Source: Adiantum capillus-veneris (lineage: Eukaryota > Streptophyta > Polypodiopsida > Polypodiales > Pteridaceae). Taken from it: 64,000 bases of DNA. The stretch lies in assembly GCA_014529385.2 (NCBI GenBank), contig CM043948.1:24672451-24736450 (forward strand), given 5' to 3'. The position numbers and the translations under genes were made by a program. Positions 1 to 10,774 of the stretch are shown here, in pieces. Position 1 is the first letter of the stretch. The number at the start of each line of letters is the position of its first letter. Under the pieces are notes generated by a model. It was not told where the DNA came from. It made no database searches and saw nothing but the letters and a program-made list of their open reading frames with translations.

Positions 1-597
1 GGAGAAGCCATCGTGCGTGAAGGAAAATCACTCACCGGAAACCAAAATTTTCACGGACAAGAATCAGGGGCAACTTTAAAGGCCTCGGGGGCGGAGGCCC
101 CCGAGACTTTTTTGTCGGAATATTATGGCCGGACGGCGACCGGAAAGTGGTCGGAAAACAACCGGTCGGTTGGCCGGTAGTCAATGGCAGATGGCCGGTG
201 GTCGGAAGTCAATGGCCGGTGGCCGGTGGTCGAAAGTCAATGGCCGGTGGCCGGTGGCCGAATTCAAAAGCGGACTTGTCTTCTCAAAGGCGGCCACACA
301 TGGGTGGATTGGAGGGTCCGATCTGGACTTATTCGCACAAGGGCTGCTACACATGACTGTCTCTCATAAGAGAGGGCAGCCCTTTTCTCCTATAAAAGAA
401 GGCCATTTCTACACACATTTCATAGTGTGAAGTTGATGCAACAAGGTGAGTGTGAGGTGGTGAGAGTGAAGCAAGGCGGGAGCTCCATTAAGGGTATAAT
501 CCCTTTGTAAACTACTTCTTGTTTTGAAGTACTAAAGCCATTGAGTAGCTGCTTTCCCGTGGACGTAGCCCACATTGGGTGAACCACGTATATCGTG

Positions 598-673
<76 letters not shown>

Positions 674-760
674 ACTCTATAATCTCGTGTATATAAATCT
701 GTCTCTCTCCATTAAGTAATCTACTCAATTATCTATTTAGCTACGTCTTATTTCCTAACA
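1..760 (+). repeat. Copia 5' LTR (partial)
   Basis: Aligns with 4851-5580. It ends in CTAACA, the inverse of the TGTTAAG that opens the 3' LTR. A TATAAAA box lies at 391-397. It contains a GC-rich minisatellite built on a 'tggccggtgg' core (about 180-255) and a long CT microsatellite (about 601-672). Both differ in copy number from the 3' LTR. Confidence 0.93.
391..397 (+). promoter_or_regulatory. TATA box of Copia 5' LTR
   Basis: TATAAAA follows a pyrimidine stretch and sits within the LTR, as expected for the U3 promoter. The same box is at 5227-5233 in the 3' LTR, so it has been conserved between the two copies. Confidence 0.6.
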
Positions 761-762
761 AC

Positions 763-774
763 TGGTATTAGAGC
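763..774 (+). other. Primer-binding site, initiator-Met type
   Basis: TGGTATTAGAGC starts two bases after the LTR end and differs by one base from the plant Copia site TGGTATCAGAGC, which pairs with the 3' end of initiator methionine tRNA to prime minus-strand synthesis. Confidence 0.85.
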
Positions 775-833
775 AAGGTTTTCTCGTAGCTAAATTATCT
801 CAAGGAAAGGATTCCTTGAATTGAGTGGGAGTT

Positions 834-1634
834 ATGGCGGAGGAAGGGAAGCTCAAGATTGAGAAGTTCAACGGCAAAAACTACCAACATTGGAAGATGC
901 AGATTGAAGACTATCTCTACCAGAAAGACCTCTATTTGCCACTAGGCGGTCTTGCGAAGAAGCCCGCAACAATGGCAGATGAAGCATGGATTGTCCTTGA
1001 TCGAAAGGCACTGGGAACAATCCGGTTAAGCTTGGTGTCAATGGTGGCCTTCAATGTTTCGGAGATGAAGACCACGGAGGACTTGATGAAGTCACTTGAC
1101 GACTTCTATGAGAAACCATCGGCATCCAATAAGGTATTTCTTATGAAGCGCTTGTTCAATCTGAAGATGGCAGAGAATGGTTCAATTGCAGAACACCTAA
1201 ATGACTTTAACACAAACATAAGTCAACTTCGATCAGTGAAAATCAATTTCGATGACGAAGTGTGAGCTCTCCTTATACTATCATCTCTACCGGATAGTTG
1301 GGACAGCCTTGTGATGGCTGTAAGTAATTCTATCTCTGGCACAAATACTCTTAAGTTTGATGATGTTTTGGGTGTTCTCCTAAGCGAGGAAATGCCAAGG
1401 AGAAGCACAAGAGAATCATCAAGTGCTGCACTATCAGTGGAAACAAGAGGAAGGCTTAAGGAGAGGTTCAAAAACTAAAAGGGTCGTGATCGCTCAAGGC
1501 GGAGCAAGTCACGCACAAAGTCAGTTCTTGAATGTTGGAACTGCGGCAAGAAGGGCCACATCAAGAAGGATTGCTGGTCCAAGAAGAAGAAGGAGACAGA
1601 GTCTCAAGACAACAAGCCAACATCGGAGGCCAAT
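834..1634 (+). pseudogene. gag: Copia gag (broken)
   Basis: Encodes the capsid-like Gag that packages element RNA. I place the start at ATG 834 (AEEGKLKIEKF follows), a UBN2-type Copia gag opening. The frame is stopped by TGA at 1263-1265 and TAA at 1476-1478, then continues unchanged into a CCHC zinc knuckle (CWNCGKKGHIKKDC, about 1530-1575). The first stop follows Asp-Asp-Glu-Val and precedes Ala-Leu-Leu, where related Gags commonly have Arg, so a CGA-to-TGA change is the simplest reading. No frameshift is needed; all decay here is by substitution. Confidence 0.88.
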
Positions 1635-2252
1635 GTGGCAGGTAAAGTAGAGCAAGATGCTCTAATTCTCTCATTAGACAATGTGTCTAATTCCTGGAGA
1701 GTAGATTTCGGGGCTTCATTCCATGCGACACCACACAAGCAACATTTCCAAGACTACACCAAAGGTAATTTTGGGTATGTATACTTGGGAGATGATGAAG
1801 CTTGTGAGATTGTCGAGAAAGGTACAGTTTCTGTCAAAACTGCTAACGGAAATGAATGGAAACTTAAAGATGTTAGGCATGTTCCTTCTCTTCGCAAAAA
1901 TTTGATCTCTACAGGACAATTGGACGATGAAGGTCACAACATTGCATTCGGAAACAAACGGTGGAAGATCTCAAAGGGATCTTTGGTGGTTGCCAAGGGT
2001 GAAAAAGTCGGTACACTTTACTTGTGTACTGTTAGCACGCAACCTTCAGCTTGTGCAGCAACTATAGAAGTTGACAGTGCGGTGTGGCACTACCGACTTG
2101 AGCATATGAGTACCAAAGGAATGCAAATCCTTCAAACAAAGAAGCTTCTACCAGGTTTGAAAGAAGTGGACTTAGTGTTCTGTGAAGATTGTGTTTATGG
2201 TAAACAAAAGAGGGTAAAATTTCAAAATTCAGGAAATGAAAGAAAAAATTAA
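1635..2252 (+). pseudogene. pol: Copia protease and integrase N-terminus (broken)
   Basis: Same frame as gag. The retropepsin active site, normally Asp-Ser/Thr-Gly-Ala, reads Asp-Phe-Gly-Ala (Asp codon 1704-1706, Phe codon TTC 1707-1709), which should disable cleavage. The integrase HHCC zinc-binding motif follows (WHYRLEHMS, then CEDC). A TAA at 2250-2252 interrupts just before the catalytic core. Confidence 0.85.
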
Positions 2253-4103
2253 AAACTTGAGTTGGTTCATTCTGATGTTTGGGGTCCTGCAAGTACACCA
2301 TCACTTGGTGGCTCATTGTACTATGTAACATTCATAGACGATGCGACTAGAAAAACATGGGTTTATGTCATGAAGAATAAATCCGATGTATTTTCCATCT
2401 TTCAAAGGTGGAAAGCCTTTGTCGAGAATGAAACAGGTACCAAGGTTAAATGCCTCAGATCCGACAATGGAGGCGAATATTGCAGCCAAGATTTTGAAAG
2501 CTTTTGTGCTAGCAATGGCATTCGGAGGCAAAGGACAACCCCAAGGACACCTCAACAAAATGGGATTTCGGAAAGGATGAACAGAACAATCATGGAACGA
2601 GCACGAAGCATGCGGCTACATGCAGGTCTACCGGTTGAGCTTTGGGCGGAAGCTGTAAGTACGTCTGTGTACTTAATCAATCGGTCACCCTCAACGGCAT
2701 TGGATGGGGGAGTTTCAAAAGAGGCATGGACAGGTAAACCAGTGAATTATGCATTTCTCAAAGTGTTTGGGTGTGAGGCTTTCATGCACATAGATAGAAG
2801 CCTAAGATCAAAGTTAGATGCAAAGTCCAAAAAGTGTTTCTTCATTGGCTATGGAGAAGGAGACTTTGGGTATCGCCTAGGGAATCCTAAAGATTGTAAA
2901 ATCTTAAGGAGTAGGGATGTAATTTTTAACGAACAAAATATGTACAAAGATTACTTGGAAAGAAAACAAACAAAAGAAACAGGTGATGAGTACATGGAGC
3001 TTGAGGACGGTGAAGACTCAAGGACTGCAAACGGTGACAATGTGCAACAACGTCAACCAAATGAGGAGCCTCAACCTATTCCCCGAAGATCTACAAGAGC
3101 AAGTAGACCTCCAGAAAGGTTTGTTCCTTCCTTCAACCATCTCTTGATCTCAGATTCTGGAGAGCCGGAATCATATGAAGAAGCTATGCAACATGAATCC
3201 AAAGAAGAATGGACGAAGAGCATGCAAGTGGAGATGGACTCACTACATCGCAACCAAACATGGGAGTTGGTTGAGTTGCCTAAAGGTAAGCGGACACTTA
3301 AAAACAAATGGGTGTACAAGCTAAAGGAAGAAGAAGGTGGGAAGAAAAGGTACAAGTCTAGGCTTGTTGTAAAAGGTTTTTCTCAAAAGAAAGGTATTGA
3401 CTTCAATGAAATATTTTCTCCTGTTGTAAAAATGAACTCAATTAGGCTTGTCTTAAGCCTTGTGGATGCTCATGATCTAAATCTCGAGAAAATGGATGTA
3501 AATACGGCATTCCCTCACGCTGACTTAGAGGAGGAAATCTACATGCTTCAACCAAAGGGGTATGAAGTAAAAGGTAAGGAGAAAATGGTTTGCAGATTAA
3601 AGAAGAGCTTGTATGGTTTAAAGCAAGCATCAAGACAATGGTACTTGAAGTTTGATCGATGGATGTTGGATCATGGATTCACAAGATGCAACTCGGATCA
3701 CTGCGTCTACACGGAGAATTTGGGAGATGGGAAATTCATCATCCTAATGTTGTATGTTGATGACATGTTGATTGCAAGTGGTAACATGCAGGACATCAAA
3801 GACCTAAAAGACGAGCTGTCCAAATCTTTTTCAATGAAAGATTTAGGTGCTGCAAAGAGGATACTTGGTATGAAAATATCAAGGGACAGGACGAAGAAGA
3901 CAATAAAGCTATCTCAAGAAGATTACATCAAGAAGGTACTAGAAAGGTTTGCAATGCAAAATGCAAAACCAGTTTCTACACCTTTGGCTGGTCATTTTAA
4001 ACTAACGAAGGATATGTGTCCAAAGACACAAGAGGAGATAGCCTATATGTCTAAAGTTCCATATGCTGCAGCGGTAGGTTCTCTAATGTATGCTATGGTT
4101 TAG
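2253..4103 (+). pseudogene. pol: Copia integrase core and reverse transcriptase
   Basis: Continues in frame from the protease segment. Integrase DDE residues are visible: Asp in HSDVWGP, Asp in RSDNGGE, Glu in NGISERMNR. A hinge rich in Glu/Asp precedes RT, which contains KARLVV-like text (YKSRLVVKGF), the palm text MDVNTAF and the catalytic LYVDDM motif. An internal TAG at 4101-4103 separates it from the last part of pol. Some usually conserved RT residues have changed (FPHADL where FLHGDL is usual), which fits neutral decay. Confidence 0.9.
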
Positions 4104-4715
4104 ACAAGGCCAGACATTGCACATGTAGTGGGAGTTGTGAGTAGGTTCATGGACAACCCAGGTAAAGAGCATTGGCAAGCTGTGAAGTGGATACTTAGGT
4201 ATCTAAAAGGGACAACAAAAAATGCTTTGTATTTTGGAGGAACTGATATTTTTCTAGAAGGGTATGCTGATGCAGATATGGCAGGTGACAAAGATACTCG
4301 AAGGAGCACTACTGGCTATGTGTTCACGGTTGGAGGCACAGCATTAAGCTGGGCTTCAAAGCTGCAGAAAGTGGTTTCACTTTCTACCACGGAAGCAGAG
4401 TATGTAGCAATGACGGAGGCAAGCAAAGAAATTATGTGGCTTCACAGATTCTTAGAAGAGCTTGGATTCAAACAAGACAATTGTGTCTTGTACAGTGATA
4501 TCCAAAGCGCTATCCATCTTGCGAAGAACTCAGCCTTTCATTCAAGGACAAAGCACATTGAGGTGAGATATCACTTCATACACACTCTTTTGGAAGACGG
4601 AAAACTAAAGCTAGGAAAGGTGCATACAAGTGAAAATCCTGCAGACATGTTTACAAAGGTGTTCAACAAGGAGAAGTTGAGCTTTTGCTCATCTTCAATC
4701 GGCATTCAAGGATAA
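4104..4715 (+). pseudogene. pol: Copia RT end and RNase H
   Basis: Same frame after the TAG. RT ends with TRPDIAHVVG, then RNase H: Asp in GYADADMAG, the DTRRSTTGYVF motif, Glu in STTEAEYVA, Asp in LYSDIQSA, and a C-terminus (KHIEVRYHFI, ENPADMFTK) that is complete and stops naturally at TAA 4713-4715. Full 3' end of pol is therefore present. Confidence 0.9.
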
Positions 4716-4763
4716 GAAGCCAGAATGGAAAGCAGTCACAGGTTTGGTTTGGAGATCAGTCTC

Positions 4764-4775
4764 CAAGTGGGAGAT
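4764..4775 (+). other. Polypurine tract
   Basis: AAGTGGGAGAT directly abuts the 3' LTR. This is the expected primer for plus-strand synthesis in Copia elements. Confidence 0.75.
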
Positions 4776-5433
4776 TGTTAAGTATGGAGCCTGATTTACC
4801 CTTGTAATTTTCTATGGTAAAAGCGCACATTTGTAAGGCCCCCATTATGAGGAGAAGCCATCGTGCGTGAAGGAAAATCACTCACCGGAAACCAAAATTT
4901 TCACGGACAAGAATCAGGGACAACTTTAAAGGCCTTGGGGGCGGAGGCCCCCTGAGACTTTTTTTCGCCGGAATATTCTTTTTCGCCGGAATATTATGGC
5001 CGGACGGCGGTCGGAAAGTGGTCGGAAAACAACCGGTCAGTTGGCCGGTAGTCAATGGCCGGTGGTCGGAAGTCAATGGCCGGTGGCCGGTGGCCGAATT
5101 CAAAAGCGGACTTGTCTTCTCAAAGGCGGCCACACATGGGCGGATTGGAGGGTCCGATTTGGACTTATTCGCACAAGGGCTGTTACACATGACTGTCTCT
5201 CATAAGAGAGGGCAGCCCTTTTGTCCTATAAAAGGAGGCCATTTCTACACACATTTCATAGTGTGAAGTTGATGCAACAAGGTGAGTGTGAGGTGGTGAG
5301 AGTGAAGCAAGGCGGGAGCTCCATTAAGGGTATAATCCCTTTGTAAACTACTTCTTGTTTTGAAGTACTAAAGCCATTGAGTAGCTGCTTTCCCGTGGAC
5401 GTAGCCCACATTGGGTGAACCATGTATATCGTG

Positions 5434-5493
<60 letters not shown>

Positions 5494-5580
5494 ACTCTAT
5501 AATCTCGTGTATATAAATCTGTCTCTCTCCATTAAGTAATCTACTCAATTATCTATTTAGCTACGTCTTATTTCCTAACA
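4776..5580 (+). repeat. Copia 3' LTR (complete, 805 bp)
   Basis: Begins TGTTAAG and ends CTAACA. TATAAAA at 5227-5233. It has fewer minisatellite units than the 5' LTR (about 5040-5095) and a duplicated 'tttttcgccggaatatt' unit (4970-4996) not seen in the 5' copy. CT microsatellite at about 5438-5492. Confidence 0.93.
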
Positions 5581-6888
5581 AAATCCATGCTTATTAGGGA
5601 TGGTAGTCTCATCCTAATGTATATTTTTATATTGTTTATTCCCACCTAGATAGAAATACTTGCAAATTTGTACAACATATACTTAACAAGTGTCTTCATT
5701 ATATAGCTTGCAAATGTTGAATTCATACATGTTTTTGTTACAAGGTGACCTCTTGCTATGCTAGTTGAGTGGCGTTGTTTGCAAGAACGGCTCAAGGAAC
5801 TGGCATAACATGAAGCTTTTACGGTGGCACAAAGCTCTCCTCAGCGGCAATGTGGCTCCCACTACACCAAAAATCATTATGCTAACATGAAGAGATCCCT
5901 AGTAGGACAATGCAAAAACTTTTCATCAACAGCAACACACTCTTTCCTAACATGAGGGCACTCCTACCAAAGATATTTTTATGTGATAGGTCACCCCAGG
6001 AGCATACCATGTCATGGAATGGATGTAAGAACTATGACCACACTACTCCTTGTAAAGTGTTCACAGATGTATGTTTATCAAAGTTAATGAGAAGAAATTT
6101 GGACTTTTTTGTTTGTTGATGTGTAAGAGCACTTTAGGTCTACCATATTTTAGATTGTTTGATAAGTTAAATAAAATTTGTAGTCATTTAAAGTGTAAGT
6201 TTGTTTTTGTTTGGTAAGATTGTACATGAGAAGACATAATAAAGTATAAGAGATCTTGACGGAATAAGCCTTGATTAGATTCCTACCATGCACTTGTGAC
6301 ACCAGACCTCTCCTTGAACCTTTTGATTTCTATCATTGTGGGAAGTCTAAGGGTGGTCTATTTTCAAATTTTTAGCAATAACTTTTTTTTAAAGGAAATT
6401 TTGGTTATTTTAAAGTTTGTACACAGTCTAGGAGTTCATTCTGATTGTTTTCCTTCAGTTTCAATTTTTGATCGAGGACACTCCTTAGAAGCCACTTTTG
6501 AAGGTGTTAGGGTGAGATTTTTAGAAAGTTTTGTATGTAGGAAATGCAGTCCTTAACACAATAAAAAACATTGGTTCTCTGAGTATTTTCAGATTCCATG
6601 GTTTTAATGCCCGTTCGAGCCCGTAGATTAAGGAAAAAGTAAGAAATGTCTGTTTTACATCATTTTTTAAGAAATTGCCAACTTGCACGTTGATTTTTGG
6701 AAAATCCGAGTAGGATATGATTTTTTGCATCACACGATAGTCGAAGAGCACGACGAGATGAACAAATTTATGTGAGACAAGCCCAGACAGATTCAAAGCC
6801 AATTGAACACTAGAAGCTCTTGAAAACAGCCTAAAAGTCCAACACTTTTTTTTTTTTTTTTTTTAAACTTACCACTTGAATTATGACC
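5581..6888. other. No gene seen
   Basis: AT-rich sequence with only short unconvincing open frames. A T-homopolymer lies at about 6844-6864. I recognise no element in it. Confidence 0.5.
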
Positions 6889-7841
6889 ATGCATAAAAAT
6901 AAAGCCTGTACTTGTCATTTTATTTTTGGATGGCTGATTTGCGCGCCCTTGTGGCCCCTCATGTTGAGGGTCCCTGGGGCCCTAAAATGACAAGTACAGG
7001 CTTTTTTTGATGCATAGCCATGAGATAGAATTGGGCAAATTGATGTATTCATAGCAAAATCCCCCCTCCCACAATGGCAAATAGCTAAACATTGTATCAT
7101 GCCATGCATAAAAATAAATCTTGTACTTGTCATTTTATGGCCCCAGGGACCCTCAACATGAGGGGCCACAAGGGCGCGCAAATCAGCCATCCAAAAATTT
7201 TAAATGGTTGATTTGCGTGCCCTTGTGGCCCCTCATGTTGAGGGTCCCTAGGGCCCTAAAATGACAAGTACAGGCTTTTTTTGATGCATAGCCATGAGAT
7301 AGAATTGGGCAAATTGATGTATTCATAGCAAACTCCCCCCCTCCCCTCCACAATGGCAAATAGCTAAACATTGTATCATGCCATGCATAAAAATAAATCT
7401 TGTACTTGTCATTTTAGGGCCCCAGGGACCCTCAACATGAGGGGCCACAAGGGTGCGCAAATCAGCCATCCAAAATTTTTGGATGGCTGATTTGCGCGCC
7501 CTTGTGGCCCCTCATGTTGAGGGTCCCTGGGGCCCTAAAATGACAAGTACAGGATTTTTTTGATGCATAGCCATGAGATAGAATTGGGCAAATTGATGTA
7601 TTCATAGCAAACTCCCCCCCCCCACAATGGCAAAAAGCTAAACATTGTATCATGCCATGCATAAAAATAAATCTTGTACTTGTCATTTTAGGGCCCCAGG
7701 GACCCTAAACATGAGGGGCCACGAGGGCGCACAAATCAGCCATCCAAAATTTGGCCACAAGGGCGCACAAATCAGCCATCCAAAAATTTTGATGCATAGC
7801 CATGAGATAGAGTTGGGCAAATTGATGTATTCATAGCAAAC

Positions 7842-7877
<36 letters not shown>

Positions 7878-8405
7878 ACAATGGCAAATAGCTAAACATT
7901 GTATCATGCCATGCATTAAAAAAAGCTTGTACTTGTCATTTTAGGGGCCCAGGGACCCTCAACAAGAGGGGCCACAAGGGCGCGCAAACTGGCCATCCAA
8001 AATGCTTGTACTTGTCATTTTAGGGGCCCAGGGACCCTCAACAAGAGGGGCCACAAGGGCGCGCAAACTGGCCATCCAAAAATTTTGGATGGCCAGTTTG
8101 CGCGCCCTTGTGGCCCCTCTTGTTGAGGGTCCCTGGGCCCCTAAAATGACAAGTACAAGCTTTTTTTAATGCATGTCCATGAGATAGAACTGGGCAATTT
8201 AATGTGTTCATAGCAACCCCTCCCCCCCCCAAATGGCAGATACCTAAACCTTGTATCATGCTTATCAACCATTTTTTACTTCCTTGTGTCCATCCCCTGT
8301 TCTTGGAAATATCTTGGTCCCTATTTGTGCCTGGATGGGCATTCTACGCGCCGTTGTGGTCCCTCTTGTTGAGGGTCTCTGGGGCTTCAAAATGACAAAT
8401 AGGGG
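6889..8405. repeat. Array of inverted-repeat (foldback) units
   Basis: An arm of about 75-110 bp containing 'gcgcgcccttgtggcccc' and 'gacaagtac' occurs in alternating orientations. Forward arms lie near 6925, 7198, 7478, 8085 and (decayed) 8330. Reverse arms lie near 6889 (partial), 7118, 7405, 7673, 7751 (partial), 7925 and 8003. Units of about 275-280 bp (6925-7193, 7198-7473, 7478-7745) are each a hairpin with a ~110-bp loop, and adjacent units meet tail to head at 'ggatggctgattt'. No coding capacity. It resembles a tandemly amplified foldback/MITE element, which is inference. Confidence 0.88.
7843..7877 (+). repeat. 35-base poly-C tract
   Basis: Uninterrupted C run in the loop of one foldback unit. 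The equivalent loops carry shorter C runs (about 7060, 7333, 7612 and 8222), so the tract has expanded at a fixed place in the unit. Confidence 0.95.
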
Positions 8406-8424
8406 CTTTGTTTTAATGTATGGC

Positions 8425-8632
8425 CATGAGATAGAGTTGTAGTGTTTGATGTCTGGAGTATTCACTATGTCAAATTTTCCTATATCATGTCCGTTCACCA
8501 CAATGGATTGAAAGTAGCCCTTATAGCCCATGAGATAGAGTTGTAGTGTTTGATGTCCGGAGTATTCACTATGTCAAATTTTCCTATATCATGTCCGTTC
8601 ACCACAATGGATTGAAAGTAGCCCTTATAGGC
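8425..8632 (+). repeat. 104-bp tandem duplication
   Basis: Two adjacent copies (8425-8528 and 8529-8632) beginning 'catgagatagagttgtag' and ending 'gtagcccttatag', almost identical. It directly follows the foldback array. Confidence 0.92.
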
Positions 8633-10725
8633 CTTACCTACACATGTTTCTGTAACTTTACAAGAATATAAATTCCCTTCTGTTGAACACATGTGCTATG
8701 TTACATATACTTTAGTGAACTCGCAAGGTCAAAGGCCTCACAAATTTTGTGCACTCAGAACATTTAGCACTAGAAATCAATCAAACAAGGAGCCAATTTT
8801 TACTTCCTTGTGTTCACCTCATGTTCTTGGAAATATTTTGGTTAATCCATTTCTTTGGTATTTAAAACCACATGTGACCCCTATTGTTATAGTATCCGAC
8901 CAAAGGTTTCTTGATTAGCAGTTATATAGGTTCGAGTGATACATATCTTCTATGTTAACAATGCATGTATCTATAATTTATGTTTACACTTTCTCTATCC
9001 AAATGAGCTACATAGTAAAAATCAAATCCGCAATTCAACAATTAAGTTCACAAGGTGATAGCTATTGGTATGATCTTTAACAATACCAAATAAATAGCTA
9101 CCAATAGCGAATGAATAGGGATATTTAAGAAGGTTTGATACCAAAAACTTGTCAACACTACTCAAAAAGGTGGAAACTCAAAGGCTTTATAATATATATG
9201 ATGAAACAAGAATCAATAATAATTCACCCCTATATATCTACACCTCCATTTCAAGTTGTCATTTCTCTAAGTCAAGCTTGGCATAGGAATAGTATGGAAA
9301 CAATAACATTTTGGAAAGCAAGAATTTAGCTTTCTCAACTTTTGAAATGTTGCTATTGATATATATTCAACATCCCCAAATGAGGACATCTTGACAAAGG
9401 TTATGATCCACTTAATAAGAATAACCATTAGTGATTAAACTGAAATCAAAATATTGCATGAATTTCTTCATGGTGGAATGATTAAGACTTGAAACTTCAA
9501 ACATCTTACAGACAAATCAGAATATCCAAAAAAATCAACAATATTTCTCAAATCTGTATGAAACTCCAGTAATCTAAATAAAATACTCTCACTCAGTGCG
9601 ACACCATTTAACAAAAAGAAATATTTATATTGCATTTATAGAGGAATCCAACCTCATAAAAATAATTACAAATGGAGACAATGTTGTTGCTGTTAGGCTT
9701 CTCTTACAAGTATTTGTCTTTCTCATCTAGAGATTCATATACACGAGTATTTGTGTGTCTATGACACTAGGGAAGATAGTAGTACTATAGGGATGGCTTT
9801 TCTAAGAGCTCCTAGAGAGTACCTATTGGTTCAAGATTCTACAAAAATCCTACTATTCTTATCAAAATCTTTTAACACGGTAGTGAAAGGTTCCTCACGG
9901 AACAAAAATAGGGTGATTTCCATCTCTGCACGTGGTTGCTTGCTCATGTCCTCTCAAAACAAGTTGACTCTGTAAGTAAACAACAAATTATATGAGCACA
10001 AAGTTATAAAGTACAAAATGATATCATTCTAATAATCTAATGACAACTATACAAAGAATAAATTATAAGAAAAATCTTTGATAACTCTCCATAGATAACA
10101 CAACTTACTTACATTGTGAGACTCAATCCCATGCTACAAAACTATAGATGGCGCACCAAAGCCATCAACAAAATAGCACCACCCAATGTTATGAGGTGTG
10201 AAGCCTAAACATTGAAAGCCATAAAAAGGTTAATTCCCTCCAGCATGATAAACTTAAAGATGGAGATGATCTTAAGCTCTGAATGTAAGCTACAAGGGTA
10301 GTTTTCTCACCATTCTATCTTTATGTTGGAGATGAATCCTTGCAATGCCCATGCACTATTCACACCTCCTGTTCTTGTGGTATGCAAGTCATGTGAGTTG
10401 ATGTTTTTTCCACCTTCGGGAGTAGAGGTTTCCATGTAGTGCGAGTGAATGAAAGTAGAAGGAGGAGAATCTTGTTTCATGTTGTAATGGAGGTGAGAGA
10501 AGGGAGAGGAGCTAGCTTGGTGTGGAACTATGTGGTGGACAAGGGGAAGAGATGGGGAAGAAGCTTGCTTGGTGCTACAATGGAGATGGGAGAAAGCTAG
10601 TGATAGCCGTTTTTTCGGCTCTTTGTAATTGCCACAGTGAGTTACCTCACCCTACCAAAATCACCCAAACTCTGTGGCTATCCCTACCATTTCACTGTAC
10701 ATAGGCGTGCGTGAGTCACGGGACT
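8633..10725. other. No gene seen
   Basis: AT-rich intergenic sequence. Open frames are short and share nothing with known domains. No repeat structure noticed beyond simple A/T runs. Confidence 0.5.
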
Positions 10726-10774
10726 TTTCCCATATCTTCTTAAAAACCCTCAGCTAGCTAGTCACTGGGCTAGG
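10726..10774 (+). repeat. 49-bp copy of the pol 3' end, upstream of 5' LTR
   Basis: Identical to 18324-18372, the last coding bases of pol, and placed directly before the 5' LTR. The match stops abruptly at 10726. This should not be there in a standard LTR element. Confidence 0.85.

Larger units (their letters stand above)
1..5580 (+). mobile_element. Ty1/Copia LTR retrotransposon, left end cut by window
   Basis: The sequence shows two direct repeats (1-760 and 4776-5580), a primer-binding site just after the left repeat, a gag-pol region in one reading frame and a purine-rich tract just before the right repeat. Domain order gag, protease, integrase, reverse transcriptase, RNase H identifies the Copia superfamily; the gag start and RT text resemble Tork/TNT1-type elements, which is inference. 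The left LTR lacks its first 75 bases because the window begins inside it. The coding frame has four in-frame stops, so this copy is not autonomous. Target-site duplication cannot be checked because the left flank is outside the window. Confidence 0.95.

Noticed and set aside
125-430. Gly/Trp/Arg-rich open frames, repeated near 4996-5266
   Set aside because: Readings of the LTR minisatellite.
5858-6120. Possible CACTA-type end near 'actacaccaaaaat'
   Set aside because: No matching inverse end, target duplication or subterminal repeats.
6889-8405. CRISPR-like repeat spacing
   Set aside because: Repeats are long, alternate in orientation, have no unique short spacers, and the DNA is plant nuclear.
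10441-10725. Upstream tandem copy of the Gypsy element
   Set aside because: Only the 49 bp at 10726-10774 match pol; sequence to the left is unrelated.
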